A DNA stretch of 60,000 bases. Origin: Symsagittifera roscoffensis (lineage: Eukaryota > Xenacoelomorpha > Acoela > Convolutidae). Both the position numbers and the translations under genes were made by a program. Location of the stretch: contig NC_087062.1 of NCBI RefSeq assembly GCF_963678635.1, forward strand, positions 79,363,200 to 79,423,199, given 5' to 3'. This document shows, piece after piece, positions 1 to 9,774 of the stretch (its first letter is position 1; every line of letters starts with the position of its first letter). The notes under the pieces are model-generated. The model did not search any database and was not told the origin of the DNA. It worked only from the letters and a program-made list of their open reading frames with translations.

Positions 1-13
1 CTTTTGTAGCCAT
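1..13 (-). CDS. Antisense accessory gene of the left unit, first codons only
   Basis: The start codon (complement of 11-13) and the next three codons match the start of the complete antisense gene at 12086. The rest lies left of the window. It shows that the left unit also carried this gene. Confidence 0.6.
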
Positions 14-297
14 ATTTTCAATCAGTTAGTACTCAATAAATTCAAGACGAAAGCTTCTACTAAAGTACTAATCTCTGACCAAATGGTGAGAACATATGGT
101 TATTTGCAAACTCAAACATATGGTTAAAGCAAACATGCTTATCACTACCGTCTTAACTTGCAAACTAAACCCCTCCCAACGGCCGTAGACACGTGCCAGT
201 AAAAACAAATACGCACAGTATAGTATGTCAATTATAACTGAACAGCCGGCTTTGCTAAAACCTGTCTTAAACAAATAAATTTTATCAGAATCTGATC

Positions 298-305
298 TTT
301 ATAAA
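298..305 (+). promoter_or_regulatory. TATA-like box upstream of env, left copy
   Basis: TTTATAAA lies about 105 bases before the env start codon at 411 and is identical at 12371-12378 in the second copy. It would allow env to be transcribed from inside the element rather than only by splicing from an LTR transcript. This is inferred from motif and position only. Confidence 0.35.
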
Positions 306-410
306 CCAGCAAAAATAAGCCCAGAATCATTCTTTCAAAAACTTCTCAACCTCCGAAACATTCCTCTGATACTTCTCAGCAATTGCAAAAATCAATCAAT
401 TTCAAAAATA

Positions 411-1550
411 ATGTCTCAAATCACCGATCTCGAAGAAGGTGAAATAATGGACCTTGATCAATCAACGGACCAAGTAATCGATAAATTGCTGAAAGTAAGT
501 ATAATTTCTATTTTCCGCCACCGTCTAAAACAAAAATTTTTTTGGTTAGCTATATACACTCTTTTAATATTTCCCCAACAGATCTGCGCTTTTAATCCAG
601 AGGACAATCTCTACGCTAATACAGCAAAAGATCTAAAAATTGCGCATTTTGATTGTCAACTAATGATATCGAATAAAATGTTCTCACTTAAAAAAGTAGC
701 TTCCTGTAAAATACAACCTGAAAATATCGAAACTACAACAGCCGAGGTTACTCTTTACCAACGGCATTATAGTACAAAAATTGACGCGACAATTTGTCGT
801 ATAAAACACCAATCTATCCGATGGTTTTGTGATTCTTTCGATTCAAGCGGAATAGACGCTCGCCAAAATATAATCACAACTGATATACACATTTCCCCTG
901 ATACTTGTAAGCACGCCGCCGAACGGGGATATGTTAACTTAGGATACTCAAAAAATATTCCTTTTCGCTTTGACGAAAAAATCGTCACAAGTACAAACAG
1001 AGGCAAAGTTGATGGCGAATACCACAACGAATGCAGCGATCGTTCTTGGATCCATTTGGATACTTTCGAATCATACATGCAAAATATTTCCTTAACTGTC
1101 AATCTAAAAGATGGCACCGTTAATAACTGGCAAAACATTCCATTACCTTGTCCTGTATATAAAAAGGGATGTGAAACAACATCACTCGACCCTTTTGCAT
1201 ATACTTGGAACGAGCCCGAAAACTGCATTTTTTCGGTTCTCAAAAAATTCGAAGCAAAAATGATTCGAAATGAAGAAAATTTTTATTTTGTAAAAGACTC
1301 TTTTACTAAAATATCCAACCACCATACTCGAGGTAGAGACACTCAACAATTTATGCTAAAAATACTAAATAAACCACAATCTTTATGTGGACAACCAAAA
1401 ATAGTCTACCCGACCCAATACGAATCATTGTTCATAGCATACCAACACGGTTTTAATATGGATACTGGTTTACAAATAAACCCGAGTGCTAATACAGGAA
1501 TTATTCATTCGGAACCAAATTTGACTTACGTAAAATACGCAAAAAAATGA
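411..1550 (+). CDS. env: Env-like glycoprotein, N-terminal part (left copy)
   Basis: A 379-aa frame. Residues 1-28 are acidic and hydrophilic. A basic stretch and a hydrophobic run (about residues 38-58, KFFWLAIYTLL core, ending QQICA) look like a signal peptide, followed by a long cysteine-containing ectodomain with several N-X-S/T sites. It sits downstream of pol, where retroelement env genes lie. The frame ends at TGA 1548-1550 just after an A7 run. The next frame is open from 1534 and continues as the C-terminal half, so this is one protein split by a single-base frameshift, seen identically in both copies. The glycoprotein family (baculovirus-F-like, chuvirus-like or other) could not be settled. 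Start chosen as the first ATG after the TATA-like box. Confidence 0.65.
   Translation: MSQITDLEEGEIMDLDQSTDQVIDKLLKVSIISIFRHRLKQKFFWLAIYTLLIFPQQICAFNPEDNLYANTAKDLKIAHFDCQLMISNKMFSLKKVASCKIQPENIETTTAEVTLYQRHYSTKIDATICRIKHQSIRWFCDSFDSSGIDARQNIITTDIHISPDTCKHAAERGYVNLGYSKNIPFRFDEKIVTSTNRGKVDGEYHNECSDRSWIHLDTFESYMQNISLTVNLKDGTVNNWQNIPLPCPVYKKGCETTSLDPFAYTWNEPENCIFSVLKKFEAKMIRNEENFYFVKDSFTKISNHHTRGRDTQQFMLKILNKPQSLCGQPKIVYPTQYESLFIAYQHGFNMDTGLQINPSANTGIIHSEPNLTYVKYAKK
495..581 (+). other. Intron-like 87-nt segment inside env N-terminus
   Basis: The segment begins GTAAGT after codon 28 and ends with a pyrimidine-rich tract and CAG before ATCTGC. Its length is 29 codons exactly, so removing or keeping it leaves the frame open. 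It encodes almost all of the putative signal peptide. The same segment is at 12568-12654. Confidence 0.4.
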
Positions 1551-1635
1551 AAATTATCCCTTTGCACCGGGACAAATAGACTATGAAGCTCATCTAGGAA
1601 CAAAACTAGATTTTATTCTTTTTCGAAGCTTTTAC

Positions 1636-2667
1636 ATGCTTCGAACTGCCGAATTGGCACTTTTAACGAATCAATGTGAGTTAGAACGCTCCATGATTCT
1701 CAATACTTTAATGCTCTCTATCGAAAGCCCGCGTTTAGCCGGCTATATTTTGACCCGAAGTAGGTCTATGTTTTTAGAGACCAATGGCAATGTTGCCTGG
1801 CTCTACCACTGCCCAAAATTTTATTGTCCATTACAATTAATGGATGCATGCTATAATCGGATACCAATTATGTATCGCGAAAAAATTCATTTCGTCGACC
1901 CGATCACTCGACAAACTTTTAAATCGGCAGATCAACAAGACTGCTCCGATAAACATTTAAATCTTTATCAACTAGATGTTGATAACGATAATTCTTGGAT
2001 CGAACTCACACCCTCTATTACTAGAGTAAAAGGTCCAGATCTTTTTAATCCGAAAGAAATTAATCGGCAAGTAAAACACTCTCTTGCATCTAGTCATGAT
2101 GCTTCTATTTACACTTATGCTCAAATGCAAAAATTTTGGAGCATGATTACTGATCACTCTGAAATGAAGGGTATTTTACAAAAAGTATCCCAAACTTTTC
2201 TTAATGCAAGAAAACACTTCTATCCGGACTCGAGTAGTCAATACGGATCTATGCAAAACATATATTTAGATTATCTTATCTCGCTTGATTTTTGGAAGAA
2301 CGAGTACACTCGTGTTTTTGGTACAATACAGTACTATTTAGAAAGATGCGGAATAATATTCGCCTCTTTCCTTTTCGTCAAGTTTATACTCGACGCTCTT
2401 GTATTAGTAATAAAAGTATTACACATACACAAACTAACCGGCCGAACTCTTCATTTCGGAAAAATTATGTTAGCCGCCTCTTACAATATACTTTTCACTT
2501 CTATAGTGACTTCAATATTTGCTCAAAATGAGAGCGATCAAAATATTGAGCTTGATCATAGGCCTCAGGCACCTCAACAAGAGGATTCTGAAAACGAAAA
2601 TCAGGGTAAAATTTATCCTAGACTCCAACTAGTCGATTATAATAATCGACCCGCTGTACCGGTCTAA
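1636..2667 (+). CDS. env: Env-like glycoprotein, C-terminal part with membrane segments (left copy)
   Basis: The frame is open from 1534; the first ATG at 1636 may not be a real start, because this is probably the continuation of the 411-1550 frame. The protein has conserved-looking cysteines and tryptophans in its first 120 residues. Near its C-terminus it has one long hydrophobic segment (about residues 238-262, GIIFASFLFVKFILD core) and a second (about 277-296), then a charged Q/E/N-rich tail. This is a membrane-anchored fusion-protein-like layout. The second copy (13709-14740) differs by Cys to Ser and Leu to Phe. Confidence 0.65.
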   Translation: MLRTAELALLTNQCELERSMILNTLMLSIESPRLAGYILTRSRSMFLETNGNVAWLYHCPKFYCPLQLMDACYNRIPIMYREKIHFVDPITRQTFKSADQQDCSDKHLNLYQLDVDNDNSWIELTPSITRVKGPDLFNPKEINRQVKHSLASSHDASIYTYAQMQKFWSMITDHSEMKGILQKVSQTFLNARKHFYPDSSSQYGSMQNIYLDYLISLDFWKNEYTRVFGTIQYYLERCGIIFASFLFVKFILDALVLVIKVLHIHKLTGRTLHFGKIMLAASYNILFTSIVTSIFAQNESDQNIELDHRPQAPQQEDSENENQGKIYPRLQLVDYNNRPAVPV

Positions 2668-2687
2668 TTTATTCTATGTTTTAGGAT

Positions 2688-3257
2688 ATGCCCACTGATC
2701 TTCCTCACACTCCACTTGAAGAAGACTTGCTCGATTTCGAAAACCTTCTGTCTCTAAATGACCCTATGGAAATGCCATCCAAAATAATCAACCTGATTAA
2801 TCAACCAAAATTGAATACCAATTTTAAAATTCCAAAAGTGAAAAATTCTAATTGCATTCAAAAGAGAAAAGCAATTGTCCGACCTTTCAAAATTCTCCCC
2901 TCTTCTTCAACTAGGCGAAACCTAGAATCTGAAACTGTAATAGTTCACCAATCCGCAAACTCTCTAGAACTTGAATCAAAAATCGCGATTCAAGTCAAAA
3001 AGGAACAAAACCTCAGCCCCAGGAAACCACCAAATTTTGACACCAGTCTAAATTATGCGCTCTCTCCCTTTATTAACCGATTTAAGATAGACACCTATCA
3101 CCCTTACCAAAACGGTAACGGTGCATACCGTCTGGTTAATGCACAAATCCCCCATCAACACATTTGTGTTCCTGCAGCCTTAATAACTGCCCAAATGCAG
3201 ACTCCAATCCTTGACTCCTACACGGATCAAGTGCAAAAGAATGACTTAAATACATAA
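2688..3257 (+). CDS. Unknown 189-aa ORF downstream of env (left copy)
   Basis: The start codon is 20 bases after the env stop and is preceded by TTTTAG, a possible splice acceptor. The protein is hydrophilic. Its N-terminus is acidic and leucine-rich (EEDLLDFENLLSLND). The middle is basic, and the C-terminal third (about residues 120-170) looks folded, with Y/P/H-rich stretches. No signal peptide or membrane segment. It is intact in both copies with one Thr/Ala difference (2934/15007). It may be an accessory protein of the element; no family was recognised. Confidence 0.5.
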   Translation: MPTDLPHTPLEEDLLDFENLLSLNDPMEMPSKIINLINQPKLNTNFKIPKVKNSNCIQKRKAIVRPFKILPSSSTRRNLESETVIVHQSANSLELESKIAIQVKKEQNLSPRKPPNFDTSLNYALSPFINRFKIDTYHPYQNGNGAYRLVNAQIPHQHICVPAALITAQMQTPILDSYTDQVQKNDLNT

Positions 3258-3594
3258 ATGACTTAAATCGCATCAACCAAATGCAGTAAACCATAACAGT
3301 GCTCCGGGAAAAAAATAAGGATCTCAGCAATAAATATCTGAGCCTAAAAACCCAGGTGGAAGGAAACTATTAGTTTCAAGACTATCTATTAACCTCCGTT
3401 TATTTTTTTTCTCCAACTGTGATTTGGCCGCCGCCACTTTACAAAGTATGTATGCTTCTACAATTATAGTCCAGTATTGCTGATAAGTATATTCGCTAAA
3501 CCAAATTTGAAAAATTGTATTTGATATATTTCTCAAAAGTATCCAGCTGTGATTTGGCCGCCGCCACTGCTCTACTCTACATGCACATACACCA

Positions 3595-3705
3595 CAAGCA
3601 GCCATTCTTCAACCGACTACAAGCAGCCATTCTTCAACCGACTACAAGCGGCCATTCTTCAACCGACTACAAGCAGCCATCCATCAACCGACTACACTAC
3701 AAGCC
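3595..3705 (+). repeat. 25-bp minisatellite in the LTR-like region
   Basis: Four tandem 25-base units begin at 3595, 3620, 3645 and 3670 (core AAGCAGCCATTCTTC followed by AACCGACTA), with a partial fifth. The copy at 15668-15778 is identical. Confidence 0.9.
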
Positions 3706-4064
3706 GCCACTTTACGAACAAACTACCAAGATCAGAATAAAAACTTTACGCAAACTTTATTAAAACTTTTTCGATGTTTTGTAAATTATATTATGCTTTT
3801 AAATTTTTTATTAACGGGTATCACCGTTTAACAATCACCCTATAAGATGGTTGGATGTTCTGAATTGAAATCAGAAACACAATTATAAACTTTTACCATA
3901 TGTTCTGACTTGAAATCAGAAACATAATTCTTAAACTTTTGACTTGAAATTTCGTGTTTGCTCGGTTGATAAAATATCACCAAAAGCAAACATTACAGCA
4001 TGTGTTGTTTCTTTCAGATTGATTTAACCAACAGATGGAATGTTGAAAATATCAAAATCTACGG

Positions 4065-4072
4065 TATATAAG
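4065..4072 (+). promoter_or_regulatory. TATA box, candidate LTR promoter
   Basis: TATATAAG, downstream of the imperfect 45-bp direct repeats that may be enhancer-like. The same box is at 16138-16145 in the right copy. Inferred from motif and position. Confidence 0.4.
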
Positions 4073-5106
4073 CCAAGCGAAAATATACCAAATATCACTT
4101 CATCACTTTCTCAAAATCACAAATCTCACAACTAATCTCATACTGAGACCCCCAACCATCCTAATAACCAAAATCTCAAATCTCTATCTCGATAACTATC
4201 AATCCATACCCCAATGTCTCTTGATATAAAATTGATGTGTGTCCTCTATATTTGAAATAATATACCTATTTACGAGTGAAAGAAACTTTGTCTGTTGAAT
4301 AAGAATAGTAAAGTCTTAGCAACATTCAGAAAGACCCCTTGTTCTAACTAGCTGCGATTTGGTCGATCGCATAAGTTAAGTCAAGTTAGTTCGGAATATA
4401 ATAAACGAGAATGAGTGATATCTTCCGAGAAGTTTCTGAAATAGTCGCCAAAAACTATGATGTTCAACGCATAAAAGACAAAATATTATTGTAATATGCC
4501 CAACCTTTTTTCTTCCTAACTGAACACACAGTTTACGAAGATCACTTATATCTTTAGAGATACTAAAACTATCCTCTGACAGTTCCACAGACACTATGAA
4601 AAAAAACTTTTTCACTCAACTTTTTCACTCCGAAAAAAATGAAGTTTTAGTAATTCATTAAGCAAAGAAAAGAATTTCCACAGATTATGTTAAAACCAAT
4701 TGCTCTAAAGGTTAGCTAAAATTCATGATCGAAACCACCACCAGTGAATAAATTACACTCCAAAATTAAGAAACGAACTGGATCAAACTTAAAGCATAGG
4801 AAAATTTTGAAAAATTGAACTTTACAAAAACTACGGGTGTTCTACAGTATATTTTCTGGGGGCCACAATTAGAAAATATTAATTCTAACAATTCATCATT
4901 TTCAAAGAGACATTCATACAAATACGTTTGTGTGTTTGAACGCCAACGCTTCAGTCTATAAAGATTATGCAATGAAACCTAAATTATAGTGATTGCAGTC
5001 AAAATTAAGTTTCGATTATCACTTTTAAATTTTAAAATAAAAAAGCTGAAACTTTGAATTCAAAACCAAGATTTTTGAACACAAAGAACATTGTACCCAA
5101 CTTTAG

Positions 5107-5700
5107 ACAAGTAACGTTTCAGCTTGGAAAGTAAAATTTATCTCTAGATGCTCTAAGAAACAAGTCCAGGACGAAGTAAACAAACTTCGCAAAGAACTAA
5201 CAATAAAAAATGATAGAAAAGTGTCATTTGAGACCGACTATAAACGTAACCGAAATTTCTCAAATCAAAGAAATTACAATCAAAACGATCCGTCAAGAAA
5301 CAACAACTTTACAAATCAAAGCGGTCAATCAGGAAATTATGGAAATACTCCAAATTTCCAGAATCAAAGTAACTATGGTATTCGTTATCATAGTAACTAT
5401 AGCAAAAACGGTTATCCAAGAAATAATCAACAGCCATCATACAATTCCAATCCCAGGCAAAACGAGTCATATGACGAAAAAAACCCGAAACAAAATACTT
5501 TCAGAGATAATGAACAAGCTGCAAAACAGCATTATGACCAAGAGAATAGGCAATCCAGCAGTGATCCTAGAGGTCGACAATATAATCAAAACGAATATAA
5601 CCGGACAAATAGTCGTGATTCTGATAGATCAAGATCACCAGGATTCAGAATGAATCAAAATCAAGTTGAAAAAAACCCATTGGGTAGAAGAGGAAACTAA
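5107..5700 (+). CDS. gag: Gag C-terminal region, basic N/Q-rich nucleocapsid-like tail
   Basis: The frame is open from 5107 to TAA 5698-5700. A short charged, coiled-coil-like stretch (QVQDEVNKLRKEL) precedes about 150 residues very rich in Asn, Gln, Ser, Tyr and Arg (NQRNY, NNNF, RSRSP), with no zinc knuckle. Its position just before protease and its composition fit a nucleic-acid-binding Gag tail. No capsid domain is readable upstream, so gag is incomplete or decayed. The overlapping frame 5210-5653 is a shadow. Confidence 0.55.
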   Translation, partial: TSNVSAWKVKFISRCSKKQVQDEVNKLRKELTIKNDRKVSFETDYKRNRNFSNQRNYNQNDPSRNNNFTNQSGQSGNYGNTPNFQNQSNYGIRYHSNYSKNGYPRNNQQPSYNSNPRQNESYDEKNPKQNTFRDNEQAAKQHYDQENRQSSSDPRGRQYNQNEYNRTNSRDSDRSRSPGFRMNQNQVEKNPLGRRGN

Positions 5701-5709
5701 CTACTGTAA

Positions 5710-7677
5710 CGCACTGGCAGATATGTTTCCTTTAAACTATTAAAGTCTCCGAAGCCAAGTGAAGATAGCAATCCAAAAGCAAGGATCTATCTCAATCTGT
5801 ATCATTTCGCCACCGGAGACACAAATAAAAATAGTGGACTGGAAATTGATATTATGGTCGATCCAGGATCAACTTGTAGTATCATAAATGAACCAACTTA
5901 TCGAGAATTAAATAAAATTGGACAAAAAACGACTCTTTTCAAATCCCAAAGTAAAGCCAAAACTTACAACGGATCTGAAATCCGTATGCTTGGCCATACA
6001 TCAATCGTTTCATGCTTTGATACCGACGGAAAGTATCCAACAAACCACAAAGTCTGGATAACAGAAGAACGCACTGTTAATCTATTTGGAATCGACTTCT
6101 GTCATTTGTTTATTAAAGCCCTTTATTTTGATATCCCAGCAGTGGAACTAAAATCCGAAGATGGTGTCATCTCATATGGCTTATTAAACAATGATAAAGA
6201 ATATCCGAACGTTTCTAAAATAGAAACAATCCGACTTAAAGATCCCCTATATATCTCACACCGCTCCTCACAACTGTATAAACATACAGCCGAAACATAT
6301 TTTAAAAAGGGAACTACATTTCTTCCACACAAAGACACGTGTAAAACTGGTTTAATTTTCATGAAAACCATTTGTGTTCAAACTGTATACAAACTCCCAG
6401 TTTTAATTGAAAATCAACAAGACCACCCAGTAACCATAAATAAAGGCGTACTCGGATATGCAGTAACAGATATACAAGGAGAAGAAAAAGTATATGCAAT
6501 CCAAGACTGCGATGAATTCACAGCAACTATTTTAAACGAAAATTCAGAATTTGACAGTTGTTTCATGTTAAACACAATTGTAAACACCACACAAGAATGT
6601 ACAAGCCGAGTTTATGATTCTTGTATAAAATACATCGATTTCCGACAACAATCTGTATTCGAATCAAACATGCCAATTGCCCAATACATTTCTGCTGATA
6701 GAGCCTTGACCCAAGGCTTTGCCGAAATGGTCTGTCGACGATATACAAAAATGAGAAATTTTTGTAGCTATAGTAATATCAGCGTGAACGAAATCATCAT
6801 TTATCGAGATTCCAGTTCCGGAAAGATAATTTACAATCTGATCACCAAGGAAAGATATTTCCAAAAACCTACCTATCAAAGCATTCACTATGCACTAGAT
6901 GAAATGAAACATCATGCGATTGCTAATAATATTCGTTGTATTGCATTGCCGAAAATTGCTTGTGGTCTAGACAAAATGGATTGGAAAGAAGTTCATAAAA
7001 TCATCGTTGATGTGTTTAGATTCTCTGGAATCACAATTTATGTTTATGTACCTGGTTGGGAACTCAAAAGCATGCCTGCGCTAGAAGTATTTGATACAGA
7101 AAGTGTATCAGAAATATTTGAACAAATCGGTTCTGATATAATTCAGGCCTGTAACAGCGAAGGCAAACTAGCCACCGATTTCTCGGCTGATGCAAAGAAT
7201 CTTTGCAGATCACTCGTTCGAGACCAGTTCCCAAAATATAGGAACAAAGAACAGAATGATCAACTGATCAAATTTATTGTTAGCGAAACATTTAAATCAG
7301 ACGAACATTATACATCCAACCAGCAGAAAATTGATAGCACTATTCAATTCCTTTCCGAATTTGATTTTACACAAAGTGATCTATCGGACGATGAGTTCGT
7401 CGATCTACTCCAAATCATCATACAAGACATTGATGTATATTCTCATCATAAGTACGATATTGGAAAAACGAAACACAAGTTCCATATACCTCTTAAAAAG
7501 GATGCCACATTCAAAAAGCAACGACCAAGCAAAATACCCATCCATTTACGAGACAAACTCGACAAGTTAATGGACGAACTAATACAAGCTGGTATAATAC
7601 GCGAGTTAAACGAAAATGATGATACGAACTCCTTGTTCGTAAATCCTGTTATAATACTTTCTAGAAGGACTACGTAA
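5710..7677 (+). pseudogene. pol: Pol part 1: protease, macro domain, start of reverse transcriptase
   Basis: The frame is open after TAA 5707-5709. The first internal ATG (5854) begins MVDPGST, an aspartic protease active site (D-P-G in place of D-T/S-G) with a flap and second-half motif (NLFGIDF) further on. Counting from that ATG, residues about 259-402 (6628-7059) form a macro domain most like TARG1/OARD1: ISADRALTQGFAE, then LITKERYFQKPTY, then ALPKIACGLDKMDW. After a helical linker, residues about 500-607 are the N-terminal Gypsy RT region (KIP..LRDKLDKLMDEL, FVNPVIIL). The frame then breaks by a one-base loss near 7665. Macro-domain placement between protease and RT is the notable feature. 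Confidence 0.85.
6628..7059 (+). other. TARG1/OARD1-like macro domain within Pol
   Basis: About 144 residues, in frame with protease upstream and RT downstream. In the TARG1 family the catalytic pair is a lysine in the LITK motif and an aspartate in the GLD motif. Both are seen here: lysine at 6847-6849 (residue 332 from ATG 5854) and aspartate at 6970-6972 (residue 373). The order of elements (GxG-like start, IIYNLITK, KPTY, ALPKI-CGLD-W, VDVF, IYVYVPG) follows that family. Family activity is removal of ADP-ribose from proteins; activity of this domain is an inference. Confidence 0.85.
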
Positions 7678-9323
7678 AACTAGTATTAGATGCTCGGTAC
7701 CTAAACTCAATAACCGATACTAGTAATTGTAGCTGGCCACTTGAACCTTTACAGGTGTTGATGACTCGGATAAATGGCTCGTATTTTACAAGCAGTGATT
7801 TATCATGCGCTTATCACCAAGTGCCTCTCACTGAAGAAGCTCAAAAACTTACTAGTTTTATTGTCGGAGGACGACAATATACTTACCAAGTTGGGTTTTA
7901 TGGGTTAAAACCACTTCCAAACTTCTTTAGTAAACTAATGAGATACGCTTTCGGTCCGCTTATAAAAACAAAAAAGGCAATAACATATATTGACGATACT
8001 CTTCTACAGAGTAAAAATAAAAACGAAATGTTTGATGCTATCAGAGAATACCACTCTTTGCTTCGTAAAGCAAACCTTAAAGCAGCTCCCGATAAAACAT
8101 TTTTTTTCCTACGAAAAGTGAAGTTCCTTGGTCACGTGGTATCAGAAGAAGGTCTTTCTCCTATAGCTTCTCGCATAGATGATATAAAAAACCTAAAATC
8201 ACCCGAATCTAAAACCGAAGTACTGGGTGTTCTCGGAGTAATGAGATTCTATAGTACTTACATAATTAACTTTCATGTAGATGCGAAATGTCTATACGAG
8301 CTTGCAAACACCGAAAACAAATTTCAATGGCTACCATGTCATGAAGCCGTTTTTCAGAAATTGAAAGACAGATTTTGCCATGATATTGCTAATGCAATCC
8401 GAAACACAGATTACCCATTTCACATTCACGCCGACTCTTCGAATGTAGGAACTGGATGTATTTTAATCCAAGCCTTTCCAGACGGAAAAAAAATTGTATC
8501 CGCAAACTCCAGAGTTTTCGATAAAGCCGAACAAAAAATGTCACCACAGCATCGTGAACTGTGAGGTATTATTTCTGCTCTTCAAACATATGAATTCTAT
8601 ATTATAGGTTCACCATTCCCCATATATCTGTATTGTGATTATCGACCAATTTTGTTTTTAGGGTCCAGAAAAGGACAACTTTCACACCGATTTTTGAAAT
8701 ATCAAGTTGTGCTGACCAAGTTTCATAATCTAAAAACTATCTACACACCAGGCACAAACTTAGCCTTCCCTGACCTTTTAAGCAGAAATGTTCCAATCGC
8801 TGATACTAAAAAATATCAAATTGAACATAAAGCAATTCCAAATGAAATAAAGTTTGTTCTGGACACCGGAGAACAAATTAATTATTCAGTGCTTCACCAA
8901 GAAGACAAAAATACAACACACAACGATTGCTATCCAATCATTGCTCAATTGCATGGTGGAAAAAGGAAACTTATGGTTATAAGTGAAAAAGGTGACTTCA
9001 GCATTGAAGAAGCACCAGATTACTACGAAGAATCTTGCAACGCAATTCAGAATATAACAGGTTTTTATAAATTTGGCAAACAAATCAACCAAATAAAAAA
9101 ATTGTCAACCCAAAAAATTTATGAAGAAATACCTGAAGAATTTTTCGCTCTGGATGACGATCTTGATAACCAAGAGTGGATAGAACTTTGCGAGGGAAAT
9201 GTCGAACAAAGTTTAATTGACGAGTTTGAACAGGCAAAACAAGATTTTGATAATAGAACTAAAACATCAAAGCTAATTGAACCAATTAGCTTGCACTCAG
9301 AAAAAGGAAAAATGATTCACTAG
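7677..9323 (+). pseudogene. pol: Pol part 2: reverse transcriptase palm, RNase H, linker
   Basis: Frame-shifted relative to the previous part. It reads LVLDARYLN, then FTSSDLSCAYHQVPL (catalytic Asp), FYGLKPLPNFFSKLM, the YIDD box near 7987-7998, and KFLGHVVSEEGLSP. RNase H follows (HADSSNVGTGC, then SPQHREL). A TGA at 8562-8564 interrupts RNase H right after HREL; the same frame resumes (YLYCDYRPILF, TPGTNLAFPDLLSRN). A 170-residue acidic linker leads to TAG 9321-9323. Motif wording is typical of a Ty3/Gypsy lineage. Confidence 0.85.
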
Positions 9324-9774
9324 ATTTAATCATTAAATTGACGGATTTCGCAAAAACTGCTGCTCTTGACGTAGAAACAAATGTCCAAGAACAATTAAAA
9401 GATCCAGTAATTGAATCTGTCAAAAAATGGGTCAAAAGAGGTACAAAACCAGAAACCAAACCTCATCGACCTCAAGATAAAGCTATAAGAGCTTATCTTC
9501 GACAGTTTGATCTCCTGTTCATCGAAAATCAAAATGAATTATTGAATATTCATGAATATAACGATGATTGCTCCCAAACCCCAAAAATATGTTTGCCCCT
9601 ATCATGATTTCTCAACAGTTTCAAGCTAGGCCATAGTCATCCAATAAGTGGTCATCACGGAGAATCAAAAACATTAGAAAGTATTAAAAGATACTTCTAT
9701 TGGCCCGGACTTTGTAAATGGGTTAAAATGCTTCTTCACGATTGTCTTGATTGTCAAAAAAAAGAAAAGATTTA
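9324..9774 (+). pseudogene. pol: Pol part 3: linker and integrase HHCC zinc finger
   Basis: The frame is open from about 9326. Acidic and basic linker residues (VKKWVKRGTKPETKPH, then AYLRQFDLLF) lead to TGA 9605-9607. In the same frame after the stop come SHPISGHHGE and YFYWPGLCKW, then DCLDCQK: the H-H-C-C zinc finger of an integrase. The frame then ends at TAA 9772-9774 because of a one-base shift in an A8 run near 9757. A nonsense codon and a frameshift therefore bracket the finger. Confidence 0.8.

Larger units (their letters stand above)
3258..5106 (+). promoter_or_regulatory. LTR-like non-coding region of the element (left copy)
   Basis: No convincing reading frame. It contains two copies of a GATTTGGCCGCCGCCACT motif (about 3421 and 3550), a 25-bp minisatellite, AATAAA at about 3736, a 45-bp imperfect direct repeat (3855-3898 and 3900-3943), and a TATATAAG box at 4065-4072. 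These are LTR-type signals, but TG...CA ends, PBS and PPT could not be pinned down. A possible gag start is ATG 4411 (27 codons to a stop). Beyond it all frames are heavily interrupted until 5107. Confidence 0.45.

Noticed and set aside
767-1243. 158-codon minus-strand frame inside env
   Set aside because: Shadow of the env frame. No splice sites or domain, and it recurs only because the locus is duplicated.
3595-3705. Regular 25-bp repeats suggestive of a CRISPR array
   Set aside because: There are no spacers: units are directly adjacent, and the context is a eukaryotic LTR-like region.
4376-4615. Minus-strand 79-codon frame in the LTR-like region, and gag capsid on the + strand
   Set aside because: Neither strand gives a sustained frame or a recognisable domain, so only the gag tail from 5107 is called.
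6628-7059. Macro domain as a separate host exon
   Set aside because: It lies in one continuous frame with protease and RT, without splice sites around it.
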